Below are positions 33,187 through 44,026 of a stretch of 64,000 bases of DNA, piece by piece. The notes beneath the pieces were generated by a model that was not told where the DNA came from, made no database searches, and saw nothing but the letters and a program-made list of their open reading frames with translations. Made by a program: the position numbers and the translations under genes. How positions within the stretch are numbered: the first letter of the stretch is position 1; the number at the start of each line of letters is the position of its first letter. Source of the DNA: Ctena decussata (taxonomy: Eukaryota; Mollusca; Bivalvia; Lucinida; Lucinidae); assembly GCA_963989385.1 (NCBI GenBank), contig OZ022506.1, forward strand, positions 7,958,841-8,022,840. Direction: 5' to 3'.

Positions 33187-33621
33187 AGTAACACCTGTGT
33201 TGTCGACCGATCTGGAAATGCGAAATCTGGCTTTGGACCAAGAATTTGGTCGAAAACACTACCGATAGCGGTAACTGATACTATTGTAATTGGCTGTCGA
33301 CCAAGGTTATGTTGTTATCGGTTGTGTCGACCGACAGCCACTTTTGAATATGTTGTAACTGTTTTGGCTCGGTCGACAGCACATCGCTGGGTTGTTTTGT
33401 CAGCACAGATACTATATTCACGAGCATAAGGGTTCTGGAAGTGAAATACGAGCTACTACATAGAGTGGGCTGAAGCCGGGTGGAGTTGGAGGTGGATGAG
33501 GAAGGACTTTGGATGGGTGGGTCTGAGCATGATATTATGTGCGAAGAACGAGACGAGTTGTGTACTAAAGCTACAACATTCTGTCCAAAGATTTAGACGG
33601 ATGAGCTGCGCTTTTACGCCT
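33187..33621. other. Unassigned DNA
   Basis: GTCGACC/GGTCGAC motifs recur at about 33198, 33297, 33326 and 33371 but make no clear element. The plus frame at 33121-33429 has no domain. Confidence 0.35.
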
Positions 33622-33760
33622 TTTTAACAGTAATTCAGTCATATCAGGACGATGGGAGGGTAATAATGATAGGCTGAGTAAAATGTAACCCCGTCTACGG
33701 TAGGAAAGATTTCTGTACGCAAAGGATCTTGAACCCGGGACTGTTCAAGCTTGTGTTTGT
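33622..33760 (-). repeat. Truncated SINE, family A
   Basis: CAGTCATATCAGGACGATGG and CCCCGTCTACGGTAGGAAAG match the family body; the B-box region reads GAACCCGGGAC. The tRNA-like head is lost. Confidence 0.65.
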
Positions 33761-34204
33761 GTACGACCATTAAATCTGTTTGGATTTTATGCCTGGTTTA
33801 AAGACAATTGTGAAACATTTTTACGTAATACAAACTCCGATCAGCCAAATGTGCTGGCAGATCTAAGTTTGTGCTGTTTGCAATACATCCCCAAGATACA
33901 ATGTTACCTCTAACGGTACATCTGATTTAACAAGCCGAAAGCGTTTAATAAAAAAGCTTATGTGGCTGTTTTATACAACCAGCTGTCATTAGCCAATAAA
34001 AAATTTAAGACAATAAGACAATATGTTTATTACCAATCCTCTTGTTTCTTCCGGCTGATGTAAGCAAGATAACACTCTATCAACTAAATTATCCCATCAG
34101 TTTTCAAACGCGGATACAGTTTAAGTAAAACCGGATTTTAATATTTGAATTGGCTGTCGTCGCATGAAAAGGAACCTTACAACATGTGGAAACTTAGCAC
34201 ATTT
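33761..34204. other. Unassigned DNA with a MITE fragment
   Basis: CTCCGATCAGCCAAATGTGC near 33836 may be an arm fragment of the TGAGCC family. No gene seen. Confidence 0.3.
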
Positions 34205-34440
34205 GTACCACGACACGCCAAAAACCAACAATGTGGCATGTGCGCCCAGAGAAGACTCAGATCAGCCTGGTAATCCGCCCAGTCTGATCAGAGTAGTCGC
34301 TGTCGGCATGGAGCTAGCATAGACCCTTAGCTCTCTTCAAACGCATACCCTTATCAGACTCGGCAGATGCCGAGTTTGAAGTTTGATCTGAGTCGTCGCT
34401 GGGCGCACATGCCACTTTAATTGTTTTGTCGTGTCGCGTT
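34205..34440. mobile_element. 240-bp palindromic MITE (TGAGCC family), diverged ends
   Basis: ACCACGACACGCC and GTCGTGTCGCG mark the ends; inner blocks CAGATCAGCCTGG and GATCTGAGTCGTCGCTGGGC are clear. Confidence 0.75.
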
Positions 34441-34565
34441 TTAGTGTTTCAAAAATAAATACAGGTATATAAAGAAAGATAGGAAAGTGTTGATCACGCA
34501 TACCATAAGACCCATTTCATTGTGATACAACTCGACATTCGACTTTAAAATGTCTGTTTGCTGTA

Positions 34566-34896
34566 GACACAGCGTACCAGTCCGCCAATTTTTGCTTCCT
34601 GCAGAGACTGTCCGTCACATTTGGCTTCCGCCGAGACTGTCCGCGATCTCTTGCTTCCTGCCTAGATTTCTGTACATGATAAATGGCTTCCTGCAGAGAC
34701 TGTCCGCGTGATTCTGCTTCCTACCGAGGCTCTCGACAGGAAGCAGAGTCATGCGGACAGTCTCGGCTGAAAGCCATTTTCGAGGACGGTAGTCCCTGCA
34801 GGAAGCAAGAGATCGCGGAGAGTCTCGGTTGAAGCCAAATGTGATGGACAGTCTCTGCAGGAAGAGGAAATTGATGGACTGGTTTATACCTTGTGG
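34566..34896. mobile_element. Foldback built of a 20-bp subrepeat, copy 2
   Basis: Same arrangement as 21309-21642: CTTCCTGCAGAGACTGTCCG-type units on both arms, centre near 34733. The outer ends have drifted (CAGCGTACCAGTCC and GGACTGGTTTATACC), and individual units carry substitutions. Confidence 0.82.
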
Positions 34897-35158
34897 CAGA
34901 GATACACAGCTAATGCATGGTGTGTTCCAGCACTCTTCTTTTCAAAAACATAAAAAAAAAAAAATAAAAAAAAAAAAATAAGAAGTAAAATGAAGAAAAC
35001 ATATGTATGTTGTTGCATAACTGCAGGAACTGCACAAAAAACCTGCACATGTATATGACCACGTAGATTTTAAATAACCACCTGCCTTTGGAAGCTTCAT
35101 CACTCTTATCACTTAAGCGTGCTACTGGGGTATTCCACTCTTTTCATTTTGTGATTTA
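34897..35158. other. Unassigned DNA with an A run
   Basis: A nearly pure A stretch is at about 34951-34980. No feature otherwise. Confidence 0.35.
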
Positions 35159-35159
35159 G

Positions 35160-35680
35160 GCATCAGGGGACAGTTTTGCATATGGCAGTGGACGATTTAA
35201 AGAGTATTTCAGTACAGGGGTCCAAAAAGGCATGGTTGTTGTTATAAATTGAAATCTATGAATATTTAAACAAATTTTGAGTTTTAGAATAAACAGTTGT
35301 GTCAGCTGAAGAGAAATTCGAGAGTAAAATTCTAGCTCCCATGTTCTCCGGCAGGTCAAGGTCACGGCGGTTTGTACAAATAGCAGGAGCTGATTTCCTG
35401 GTTGGAAAATATCTGTTTCTTTCAACGAGGATTACTGATAAAGTTTAGTCGTCGTGAGCATGTTTGCTATTTGTTTTCATGATTCTCATGTACTGATGAA
35501 GGTGCCTGACTGTGTATTAGATGCTGGTGTTTGACCAAGAAAGTTTTGCAGTGTGACAAAATGTTGTGCAGTCAGGGATTTTTTCATGTTAGAAATAAAG
35601 GGTGGGGTACATGCTAATTTATGGCTGACAGTGTATGCACAACTATAGATGGTTTCTTTATGTTATATTCAGTTTTTAAT
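35160..35680 (+). repeat. Duplicated segment F, copy 1
   Basis: Shares with copy 2 the phrases GGCAGTGGACGATTTAAAGAGTATTTCAG (diverged), TTGTTATAAATTGAAATCTAT, AAATTCGAGAGTAAAATTCTAG, AAGGTCACGGCGGTTTGT and CACAACTATAGATGGTTTC. It contains about 135 bp (35460-35595) that copy 2 lacks. The minus frame at 35156-35425 is within it and has no domain. Confidence 0.8.
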
Positions 35681-35810
35681 CATCATTAGAGCACTTTGTG
35701 ACAGTAACCATATGCCCTGGCTGAAACAGGTACATGCAACTTAAGTTCAAATATTGTAAGGGGGCCGGCCCAAAAACACTACTTTTTGCTGTCCCCTGAT
35801 GCCTACAGTT

Positions 35811-36830
35811 TCGATTTTGGCAGTGGAAGATCTAGAGAGTATTTCAGTATAGGGGCCCAAAAAGACAAGGTGGTTGTTATAAATTGAAATCTATAAATAT
35901 TTTAAACCTGATTCAGAGTTTAGGAATGAACAGTGGACACAGTATCCGAACTAACTGTACCATCTCTTCCGGTTTTCATAGCGTTGAATCGAGAGTACAA
36001 ACGTTCGCGTATAACCAGTAGTCGGAAATCATTATGTTTTGAGATTTTATCCGGAATCTGCTGCGTCATTTATACGTATTCAGCCTCGAAAATGTAAAGA
36101 GGTAAGTTTAATATAATTTGCTCTTCGGTCTTTTACTTTATTACCCTGTACAATGTCTTGTAGTGGTGGATAGTAATTGGTACAGTATTTAAATCGCCCT
36201 TGGTATGATTCTTAAACCATTTTGAGCATTTTCTTACTTGTTTTATAAAAAATCTTTAGAATAAATGGAAGGCGTTATCAATCTACAGTTTGATAGTTTT
36301 GATAAAAGAGTGATAGCTAGGTTTTGCACGACACAATCTCGTGTTAAATTAAGCTGTTCGGAAAAAAAATCTGTGACGGCAAGGAGTTTTTCCCTGTACA
36401 GGGCAATAAAGTAAAAAACCTAAGAGCAAATTATATTTAACTTACCTCTTTACATTTTCGAAGCTGAATAACTATAAATGACGCAGCAGATTCCAGATAA
36501 AAACTCAAAACATAATGATTTCCGACTACTGGTTATAAGCGAATTTGGTACTCTCGATTCAACGCTATGAAAACCGGAAGAGATTGTACAGTGCGTTCGG
36601 ATACTGTGGTTGAGTCTGCTGAAGTGAAATTCGAGAGTAAAATTCTAGCCCCCATGTTCTCCGGCAGGTCAAGGTCACGGCGGTTTGTTTGAAAATAGGT
36701 GTTTCTTTCAACGAGGATTACTGAAAATGTTTACTGGTCGTGAGCATGTTAATGGGTTGGGTACATGCTAATTTATGACTGACAGTTTATGCACAACTAT
36801 AGATGGTTTCTTTATGTCAGGTTCAGTTTT
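35811..36830 (+). repeat. Duplicated segment F, copy 2, split by a foldback
   Basis: Matches copy 1 at 35811-35938 and 36608-36830. The match breaks in the same place where the foldback at 35939-36607 sits, so the foldback entered after the duplication or entered only this copy. Confidence 0.8.
35939..36607. mobile_element. 669-bp foldback, arms of about 215 bp
   Basis: ACAGTATCCGAAC at 35939 mirrors GTTCGGATACTGT at 36595. The arms (35939-36153 and 36392-36607) pair with only scattered mismatches, through TCTCTTCCGGTTTTCATAGC and AAAATGTAAAGAGGTAAGTT. The central 240 bp has no frame. No target duplication was fixed. Confidence 0.85.
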
Positions 36831-37452
36831 TGCTCTGTTTTTGTGAGAGACGATATCACGATCTAAGTCTGTGGTGCAGTTTCATCACAATAGGTCTCTT
36901 AGTCTCTGAGAAATAAAGCTAAACGCAAAGGGTAAACATTGTTAATGACAACGACGACGCCGACACCGACGATGCAACCAGAAGTGCCTCCTATGTCGCT
37001 CCTGCTTGCTCAAAACAGCAGTCGTGGCAATGAGCTTTGCCTATTCCCGTCTATACCAGCCAGCGCTATTGTGCAATTCGGGCCTAGGTTCACAACCATT
37101 CTTAAAATTAAGGACAACCTTTTACTTTAAGGGCGAAAATTTCATTGTAAGAAATTTATTTTTAAATCAAAATGAAAAACGCAGTTTTTGTCTGATCGTA
37201 CTCGGGCAATTGTCATGGGTTGTAATAAGACAGAAAAGCTAATGAAATTTAGTTATTGTAAGCTTTTGATTACACATGAAGTATGCTTTTATGAATCTGA
37301 TCTGATATACAAAAAGTGTTCTCGTGCTACAAGCGAGGTATGTTTTCGCATTTTGACAAGTTGTAAACATTTTGCAACGGAAATAAATCATATTTAATTC
37401 GACATCATTAATCATTATAGTGGTCATTTAACACGAAGACAAAAACAACAAA
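36831..37452. repeat. Mostly unassigned DNA with a short dispersed match
   Basis: CAACGACGACGCCGACACCG at about 36949 resembles text inside the 16.5-kb TIR element. 37078-37135 (TCGGGCCTAGGTTCACAACC.., ..AAGGACAACCTT) matches 60236-60292. The small frames on both strands have no domain. Confidence 0.45.
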
Positions 37453-37641
37453 TATGAGCCGAGACACGAGAAAACCTGTGTACCCAGCAAAGACTCAGAT
37501 CAGCATGGGCATCCGCTTAGTCTGACCAGAGTTTTCGCTGAGCGCTTAGAGGGAAACTAATGGACAGCGAAGACCTCTGATCAGACTGAGGCTTCACTGG
37601 GCGCACATGCCACTCTGTTGATATGTCGAGTCACGGCTCAA
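37453..37641. mobile_element. 240-bp palindromic MITE, internally deleted
   Basis: ATGAGCCGAGACACGAG to GAGTCACGGCTCA, with both arms shortened. The frame at 37618-37911 starts in its right end and is not a gene. Confidence 0.75.
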
Positions 37642-38027
37642 ATATATTTGTCAACAAAATACCATGGAGTATATGACAGTCTGTATTGGGACATGCGGTT
37701 CTGCACAATAAGTATAGGCCAAGATCATTCTGCATCTATCTGGGACAGTTGTGTTTTACTTTCAGTCCATAGCTTAATGCGAGAAATGAGCCACACAAAC
37801 TTGGGAACATTTATAACTCCTCGTAGTATATATAGATACAGTATACCACCTTGTTCTTTTGGAGGTTCTTCAGAGTTCGTGTTTGATGTGTGTGAACAGC
37901 AAAGGCTCTGATCAGACTGCGCAAATGCGCAGGCTGGTCTGAGCATTTGATTTTCGCAAATGAGTTAAACCGCTTTGCATGTCACGGTTTCAATTAGTTG
38001 TCCCAGGACATTGAGTTATAACAATAC
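37642..38027. repeat. Unassigned DNA with half of a MITE
   Basis: At about 37905-37995, AGGCTCTGATCAGACTGCGC, GCAGGCTGGTCTGAG and GTCACGGTTTCAA resemble a right arm of the TGAGCC family without its left arm. Nothing else recognised. Confidence 0.45.
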
Positions 38028-38038
38028 CATCTGGGAGG

Positions 38039-38233
38039 CTGGATGGATGCATGGATGATTTGCGATTTTACATCCTTTTAAACAGTATTTCAGTCATATC
38101 AGGAGGACGATGGGTGGGTGATATTGAAATGTTGTGTGCAATGGAACCCCGTTTACGGTTGAAAAGTTTACCGTCTATAGCGGACCGCTAGATCAGCAGG
38201 CCAGCGCTTAACCTACTGGGCTATCCGGGCTTC
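38039..38233 (-). mobile_element. SINE, family A, with 11-bp target duplication
   Basis: Head on the minus strand from 38233, with A box near AGCCCAGTAGGTTAAGCGC. The B box is eroded. The body has CCATTGCACACAACATTTC, and the ATCC tail lies at 38039-38060. CATCTGGGAGG (38028-38038) and CATTTGGGAGG (38234-38244) flank it with one mismatch. Confidence 0.82.
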
Positions 38234-38244
38234 CATTTGGGAGG

Positions 38245-39065
38245 AAATAAACGGCTTGTGCATGTACGCGTTAACAGTGATGCTCACATGGTCCAGAAAG
38301 CGTGAAGATTTTTTACAGTGACCTTTACAAGGTATATCTATCCTTACTCCCACAGGCCAGACTCCAATAATGTTTGGATAATCAGATAAAGTTGTCAAAC
38401 TTCTTGTATCTTTGCAGCAAAATAAACAAAAACTTCAAAAACTGCAAACACAGGGCTAAATAAATACCAGCACTTTATGTACTGTTGCAATCACAGTCTA
38501 GAGTGAGTGATGAGGTCAAACAGAATCTGCTGCCATATGTGTGGCCAGTTGCTCTTGTGTGCTGGAGTGTTAACTGGTTAAAGGTAGATCAATGATTAAC
38601 GCTAAATATAGGTTCCACTATTTATCGGTATTTGCTCTCATAGTTTGGCGCACCCAGCTGCAGGGTCCCTTCCAGCATTGCTAAGACATGAGCTGTAAAA
38701 ACACTTCATCTCGCCTAATACAAGAATCTCACCTAATGCAAGCACTTACCAGAGAGTACAGTCCACTTATAAAGAGCCATTACTAAACATTACAGGTCAT
38801 CTAACAAAAGTTAATAGCACTGAATCTCACCTGATACAAGCAATCACTAGACAAAAAGAAAAAGCTGTCAAACTCGCCACTTACCTACAGCTTCAACAGA
38901 TCTAAGAATACAATAAAATATACTTGTATTGCTGGCAATTTTCTGCTTTACCACTTGCATCCTATAGATTCACTTGCTAAGGGATAACATCTCAAGCTTT
39001 TTTAAAAGCTAAACTTATTTATTATGGTGAATAGTTAGACAGGCTACGCATAATAAATAGCCACC
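38245..39065. other. Unassigned DNA
   Basis: No gene or repeat supported over about 820 bp. Confidence 0.4.
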
Positions 39066-39935
39066 TTAAGGTGGTGATTTATGGTAAATGTAAAAATCTG
39101 CATAAACCCATAAAAAAGTAACGTATCTCCCTCAAAGTTAGCAGACTTCTTATTTTTGTTGTTCTTTACAGTTTAGAAAACAAAATAGACGTACATGCTG
39201 CTTAAAAAAGTGTTTTTATAAGGATAGATCAAAGGGTAATTTTCTGCGAATAAATCTGAAAAAATAATATCGTTATTGAAAATTTACATAGTGCTAAATG
39301 TGCATTATTGCATAATGAAGAGCGTCCTAGCAATTATTTATTCCAACTCTTTCTCAAATTGTAATGAAGACCAGATGAAAACAGTAGCTTTTTCTCAAAT
39401 GTTCAACCATGTACAAAGTAAATGTACACTGGACACATTTATTAAATATAGGGTAGGCAAGCATACCTATGTTAACACCTACAATATAAATAATACATTA
39501 CTGACATGATCAGTGGTGTGTAGATGATATTGTTCAACCTTGTTAAAATAGTTTCACCTGTCTCACCTGTGTGTTTTGACAAAAAAATTTGGACACAGAC
39601 TGCATCTTTTTTCATCTGCTCAGCCTGATAATGTGTGAAAGAGTTTGAAAAAATGAATGCTAGGACGCTCTCCATTATGCAACAAGGTACTCTAGGCACT
39701 ATGTATATTTTCAATAATGATATTATTTTTTCAGATTTATTCGCAGAAAATTACCCTTTGATCTTCTCTTATAAAAACACTTTTTAACATTGACAAATGT
39801 TGCATTTTGGAATTCTAAATTATGAGAAACAACATAACTAAGGCATCTGCTAAGTTTTGGAAAGATCAGTGTTATTTTGAGTATTTTATGCAGATTTTTG
39901 TCTTTGTCCCAAATCAGTGATTATCACCACCTTAA
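39066..39935. mobile_element. 870-bp foldback bordered by TTAA
   Basis: TTAAGGTGGTGATTTATGG at 39066 mirrors CAGTGATTATCACCACCTTAA ending at 39935. The arms, each near 270-340 bp, share AGTTAGCAGACTTC-like, AAGTGTTTTTATAAG, AAAGGGTAATTTTCTGCGAA and GCACTATGTA-type text and its complement. TTAA at both ends fits a piggyBac-type target, but the TIR does not start with the usual CCC. The paired frames at 39276-39509 and 39472-39714 are the same sequence in the two arms. Confidence 0.75.
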
Positions 39936-40137
39936 AATACTGAACACTCTTAAATTTTAACACGAAGACTCTTTAAACGTAAATACTCAAACAGTCTACC
40001 CTCCAAAAAAAATACACTCTATCCCGCCGTTTAGATGTACCATTACAATTCAGACAAAAAGCTACTGATAAAAAAACTGAAGCAAGCCTGTGCTTTCTTA
40101 GGTATAAAGGATTTATTGCGAGACAGGTGCGCTGATA
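39936..40137. other. Short spacer
   Basis: No feature recognised. Confidence 0.3.
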
Positions 40138-40379
40138 TATGAGCCGCGACACGAGAAAACCAACAATGTGGTTGTGCGCCCAGTGCATAGTCAGATCAGC
40201 CTGGGCATCCGCCCAGTTTAATCTGACTCTATGTTAAAGTCTCAGAGGGTAGCTAAGGGTCTAAGCTACCTCCATGCGGACAGCGAAGACTCTGATCAGA
40301 CTGGGCGGATGCCCAGGCTATCTTAGTCTGCGCTGGGCGCACAACGACATTGTTGGTTTTTTCGTGTCGCGGCTCATAT
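40138..40379. mobile_element. 240-bp palindromic MITE (TGAGCC family), near-intact
   Basis: One of the best copies, from ATGAGCCGCGACACGAGAAA to TCGTGTCGCGGCTCAT. TATA is adjacent on both sides. Arms carry GGGCATCCGCCCAG and CTGGGCGGATGCCC. Confidence 0.88.
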
Positions 40380-40445
40380 ATTGTCAGAGAACGTGTCAAG
40401 AAAACAAAAATGTTTCGTACCTAAGAAAGCAATATTGTTTTAACA

Positions 40446-40556
40446 ATCCAGCAGGCACACTAGTTGAATCAACCTTGAATGAACCTTGATTCAACGGCGT
40501 GACGCTGAATCAAGGTTGATTCAAAATTGTTTATTCAACCTTGTGTGCCCAATGGG
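40446..40556. repeat. Palindromic element, GTTGATTCAA type
   Basis: CCAGCAGGCACACTAGTTGA to CAACCTTGTGTGCCCAATGGG, with CCTTGATTCAACG and CGCTGAATCAAGG arms. Good terminal match to the 18999 and 3994 elements. Confidence 0.8.
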
Positions 40557-40560
40557 AAGT

Positions 40561-40700
40561 AGTCAAGTCAAGTCAAGTCAAGTCAAATTTATTCACTCAA
40601 TCCACATTTACATGGCAACATGAGGAACAAAGGTAAATACAAGATGTATACGAGGCTGTGCACAATACAGAATCAACATTAATAAAATATGTATATATAT
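40561..40700 (-). mobile_element. 3' end of a LINE with TTGAC tail
   Basis: On the minus strand the segment reads through GTGGATTGAGTGAATAAATT and ends in five TTGAC units (complement of AGTCAAGTCAAGTCAAGTCA at 40561-40585). An AATAAA signal just before a short-repeat tail is the same design as the 6-9 kb LINE, with a different tail. How far it extends into 40700-41490 cannot be judged; no RT frame is present. Confidence 0.6.
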
Positions 40701-41490
40701 GTCATCGAACAATATAAAATCTGCAAACCCAACTTTTCAATTTTCTCTACTCAAAAGCATTTTACACAATTTACAAAAAGCGTGTTATACAGTTACAAAT
40801 AAGTCTGATAAGAGCCTTTTCCATGAAAATAAACCCTGACCCCAGCGAGTTTATTTGTTTAAATTAAAAGGCGGAAGATTTTTACCATGAAAGTGTTAAA
40901 GTACAGTAATCGTGTTGTGAATCATTAAAACAATGTATTCTATCAGGAAACAGTATTACATAATTATGATACAAGCGATTTGTCACGACAAACAAACTTG
41001 TTCATATGTCACAAGTAAACACCGTGAAAACAAAACGTTTTAGCCGAGACAGCCGTCTAGGGGACGGAATTTAATACACAAAACAAGCGTACTTGAATGA
41101 CCGATAAAAATGCAAATTATATGTACTTTAATTTCCACAACGAAACTGTGCGCATATGAAATATTTTTTGACCAATACTGCCACTCAGCAGCCACCCTTT
41201 TTATGACCTTCTCTCACACAAACAAACACACACATGCGAACGCACGCATGCAATGTTGTTGTTGATGTAGTTCAGTGTCGACAAGCTCTGCACGGGTTTT
41301 GTGACAACAGATAGGAGACAAGCCCTGAAATGTTTCTTGATGACCTTGGAGCATACCGCTGACTATCCATAAGTTGTAGTGCAGGCCTCTCTGCTAAATT
41401 GTAGGCTCCCATATGCATTCTGTGGTTAAACTGGCCTAGCTTCATAATTCATAATATCAATGCGAGTCTAGATCGACCCAATTCAACATT
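40701..41490. other. Unassigned DNA
   Basis: Possibly further LINE 3' sequence on the minus strand; no coding match seen. Confidence 0.3.
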
Positions 41491-43050
41491 TTTTCAAAAG
41501 GATTAGGTCTGATGCTCTTGAGGAATATGATGGAAAGGTGGACATAACTATTACCAATCTACGGTTTGCCATTTACATTGAGACTCTTCAAGAGAGTCTC
41601 TTGGTCGGGAGAAGCAGGTGCTAGAAGCCCTAACGTAAAGTCTCAACAAAACCTGCACAATGAAGTGCTAAGAAGACCAAACTAATAACAAACAGCGCCA
41701 ATGAAAGCCAGAGTTTTATACGTTACAGGGTACAAGTTACCGACGGAATGCATCTGCTTATGAACATTTATGCTGTAGGGCAACCTACAGCTCTGTCAGA
41801 ACTACAGAGCCATCAGCCTCATCAATTACTTACCCAAAGTCATGCTGAAAGTCGTCTCGAACAGGCTTAAACCCCTAACCGAAGAGATAATCGCTTTAAT
41901 ACAGGGTGGGTTCAGAGCCGGAAGGAGCACCACAGAACAAACCTTCAACCTCAGAATTCTGTGTGAAAAGTATCTCCTGCATCAGCAAACCCTTAACCAT
42001 GTCTTCACTGATAAAAAAATGACAGGGTATGGCATGCAGTCTTATGGGCCACCATGCGGTAGAAATTTGCAGAAGTACATTATCAGTACCAGTCTAGTCC
42101 GCACCATTGTGCCGCTCTACGACAAGCCTACCAGTTCAGTCCAGACGAATGACAGCATGGAAGAATGGTTAACAATAACAGCTGGTCTAAAGCAAGGATG
42201 TGTCTGTCACATTCACTCTTCAAATTTTTTTTAACGGATCATGTCTGATGCTCTGGAAGAACATGATTGAAGGTTAGCATAGGCGCCAGAACTACTACCA
42301 GTCTGCGGTTTGCCGATAACACATAGGCTCTAGCTGAGGAAGAGACGGAATTAGCGGCCCTAGTTGAAAGTCTCAACAAAACCTACACAAGGTATAAGAT
42401 AGAGATCAGTTCTGAGAAGACCATGCTGATGACAAGCAGCGCATATGACATTCAGAGGGAGATCAAGATAAAAGGGCAAAAGCTGCATACCGTAACAAGC
42501 TTCAAAGAAACTGGATATTCTCTCAAGGATTGCACAAACCACCTCAGCGCTTAAAAAGCTGAAGCCAGTTAGGAGAGATAATAACATCTCTTGAATCAAA
42601 GGTGAAACTGATGCGATCCCTTGTCATTTCCATATTTCAGTATGTCTGTGAATCGTGAACCTTTACAGCAGAGTTAGAAAAAAGAGTACAGGCCTTTGAG
42701 ATGGGATGCTACCGAAGGTTATTGAACATTTTGTACATGGACCATATAACCAATGAAGAGGTTCGCAGAAAGATTCAAGCAGGCATTGGAGAAAATGGTA
42801 AACTCCTGACCATGGTCAAATATGGGAACTAAGGTGGTTTGGCCACGTCTCAAGTTCTTCTTATTTAGTAAAGACGATTCTGTAGGGCATAGGGAAAGGA
42901 AAAAGAAGAGGTGGGAAGACAATATTAAATAGTGTACAGGGATGGACTTTGCCAGCTAAACTAGGCAGCTGGAAACAGGACAAAGGTGGAAAGGGATTGT
43001 TTCGTAGTCATCTGTGTTTTAGGCTATGGGATAGAATAGAATAGAGTATT
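41491..43050 (+). pseudogene. Decayed, rearranged LINE reverse transcriptase (RTE/BovB-like)
   Basis: The only open piece, 41842-42234, reads MLKVVSNRLKPLTEE, GGFRAGRSTTEQTFNL and ITAGLKQGCVC, which match RT blocks; the catalytic FIDFKKAFD block has decayed to FTDKKMTGYG. Further pieces follow in shifting frames: a degenerate FADD-type region near 42300, KMEISSEKT near 42395, ACESWTFTAELEKRVQAFEM-like text near 42650-42700, and GHVSSSS near 42840. Stops and frameshifts are frequent. A fragment of the later RT region (41500-41700: SDALEEYDGKV, NLRFAI) lies before the earlier one, so order is scrambled or a second partial copy is present. The 3' end near 43030 has GATAGAATAGAATAGAG. Confidence 0.75.
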
Positions 43051-43454
43051 AAAATAGTGTGGGTAGGAACATTAGGTAAAACTTTATTTTATATATTTTT
43101 AAATGTACATATTTAAACTTTTAGGAAGATTTGAAATACTGAAACGCGTGGCTTTCCCAAAAAATTAAGCTAAGGTACATTTATATATTAAGATATTCAG
43201 CATCTAGAGCTGGTGTCAGACCGACCAAAGCTCTTATAACAAAGCTCCTTACTTTTTCTAGGATGCTGTGAAGAAATACTAAGGCACTCTTGGTGTTTTG
43301 GTAATGTTATCCATATAAATATGCAGGCTTGCCTTATTTCGGAGTGTTACTCTTAAGCATTACTCATCTAATGATTGACCATAGACTTGATGGGATTTCG
43401 TTTCGTTGATATGTGAAGAATTCGGCATTTCTGAGGATGAAACTCCATGAGCCA
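43051..43454. other. Unassigned DNA
   Basis: AT-rich; no feature recognised. Confidence 0.3.
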
Positions 43455-43683
43455 GGCCCCTAGGTTATAAAACGTTTTTCATGCTCAACTCAGCTGATCA
43501 TGAAATTTTCTCTGCTGATATGTTGGCATTTTCAATTTCATATTCATAAGCAGATAAAATTTCAGCTAAACTGAGCAAGAAAAGTACTGTACTTACATTG
43601 TATCAGTAATTTGCAATGTATTAGCAGGTAAAATTTCATGCTCAGCTGAGTTGAGCATGAAATAATTTTATAACCTTGGGGCC
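43455..43683. mobile_element. 229-bp foldback, GGCCCC ends
   Basis: GGCCCCTAGGTTATAAAA mirrors TTTTATAACCTTGGGGCC. The arms continue through TTTCATGCTCAACTCAGCTG for about 55 bp; the inner part pairs less well. Non-coding MITE-like element. Confidence 0.85.
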
Positions 43684-43790
43684 TGTTCATCTACCGCTGT
43701 TGAAGTCAAGTCTGAGTCAAGTTGTAAGGCTTTGGTATAGACCTCTAACTCTATATTCGTATAGAAGACAGCCTGGTTGTGGACTCTGGT

Positions 43791-44026
43791 TTGAGCCGCG
43801 AGAAAACTAACAAAGTGGTTTTTGCGCCCAACGCAGACTCAGATCAGCCTGGGGATCCGTACAGCCTGGTCACACTCCTCGCTAAGCGCTTAAAGGGTAG
43901 CTAATGGTATAAGCTACCTCCATGCGGACAGCGAAGACTCTGGTCAGACTGGGCGGATGCCCAGGCTGATCTGAGTCTGCGCTGGGCGCACAACCACTTT
44001 GTTAGTTTTCTCGTGTCGCGGCTCAT
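43791..44026. mobile_element. 240-bp palindromic MITE (TGAGCC family)
   Basis: TTGAGCCGCGAGAAAAC to CTCGTGTCGCGGCTCAT. The left end has lost 'ACAC' from the consensus; the arms otherwise pair well. Confidence 0.85.

Noticed and set aside
37618..37911. 97-codon plus-strand frame
   Set aside because: Its start is in the right end of a MITE and its end in another MITE fragment; no domain.
39276..39714. Two similar small proteins on opposite strands
   Set aside because: They are the two arms of one foldback, so the similarity follows from the palindrome.
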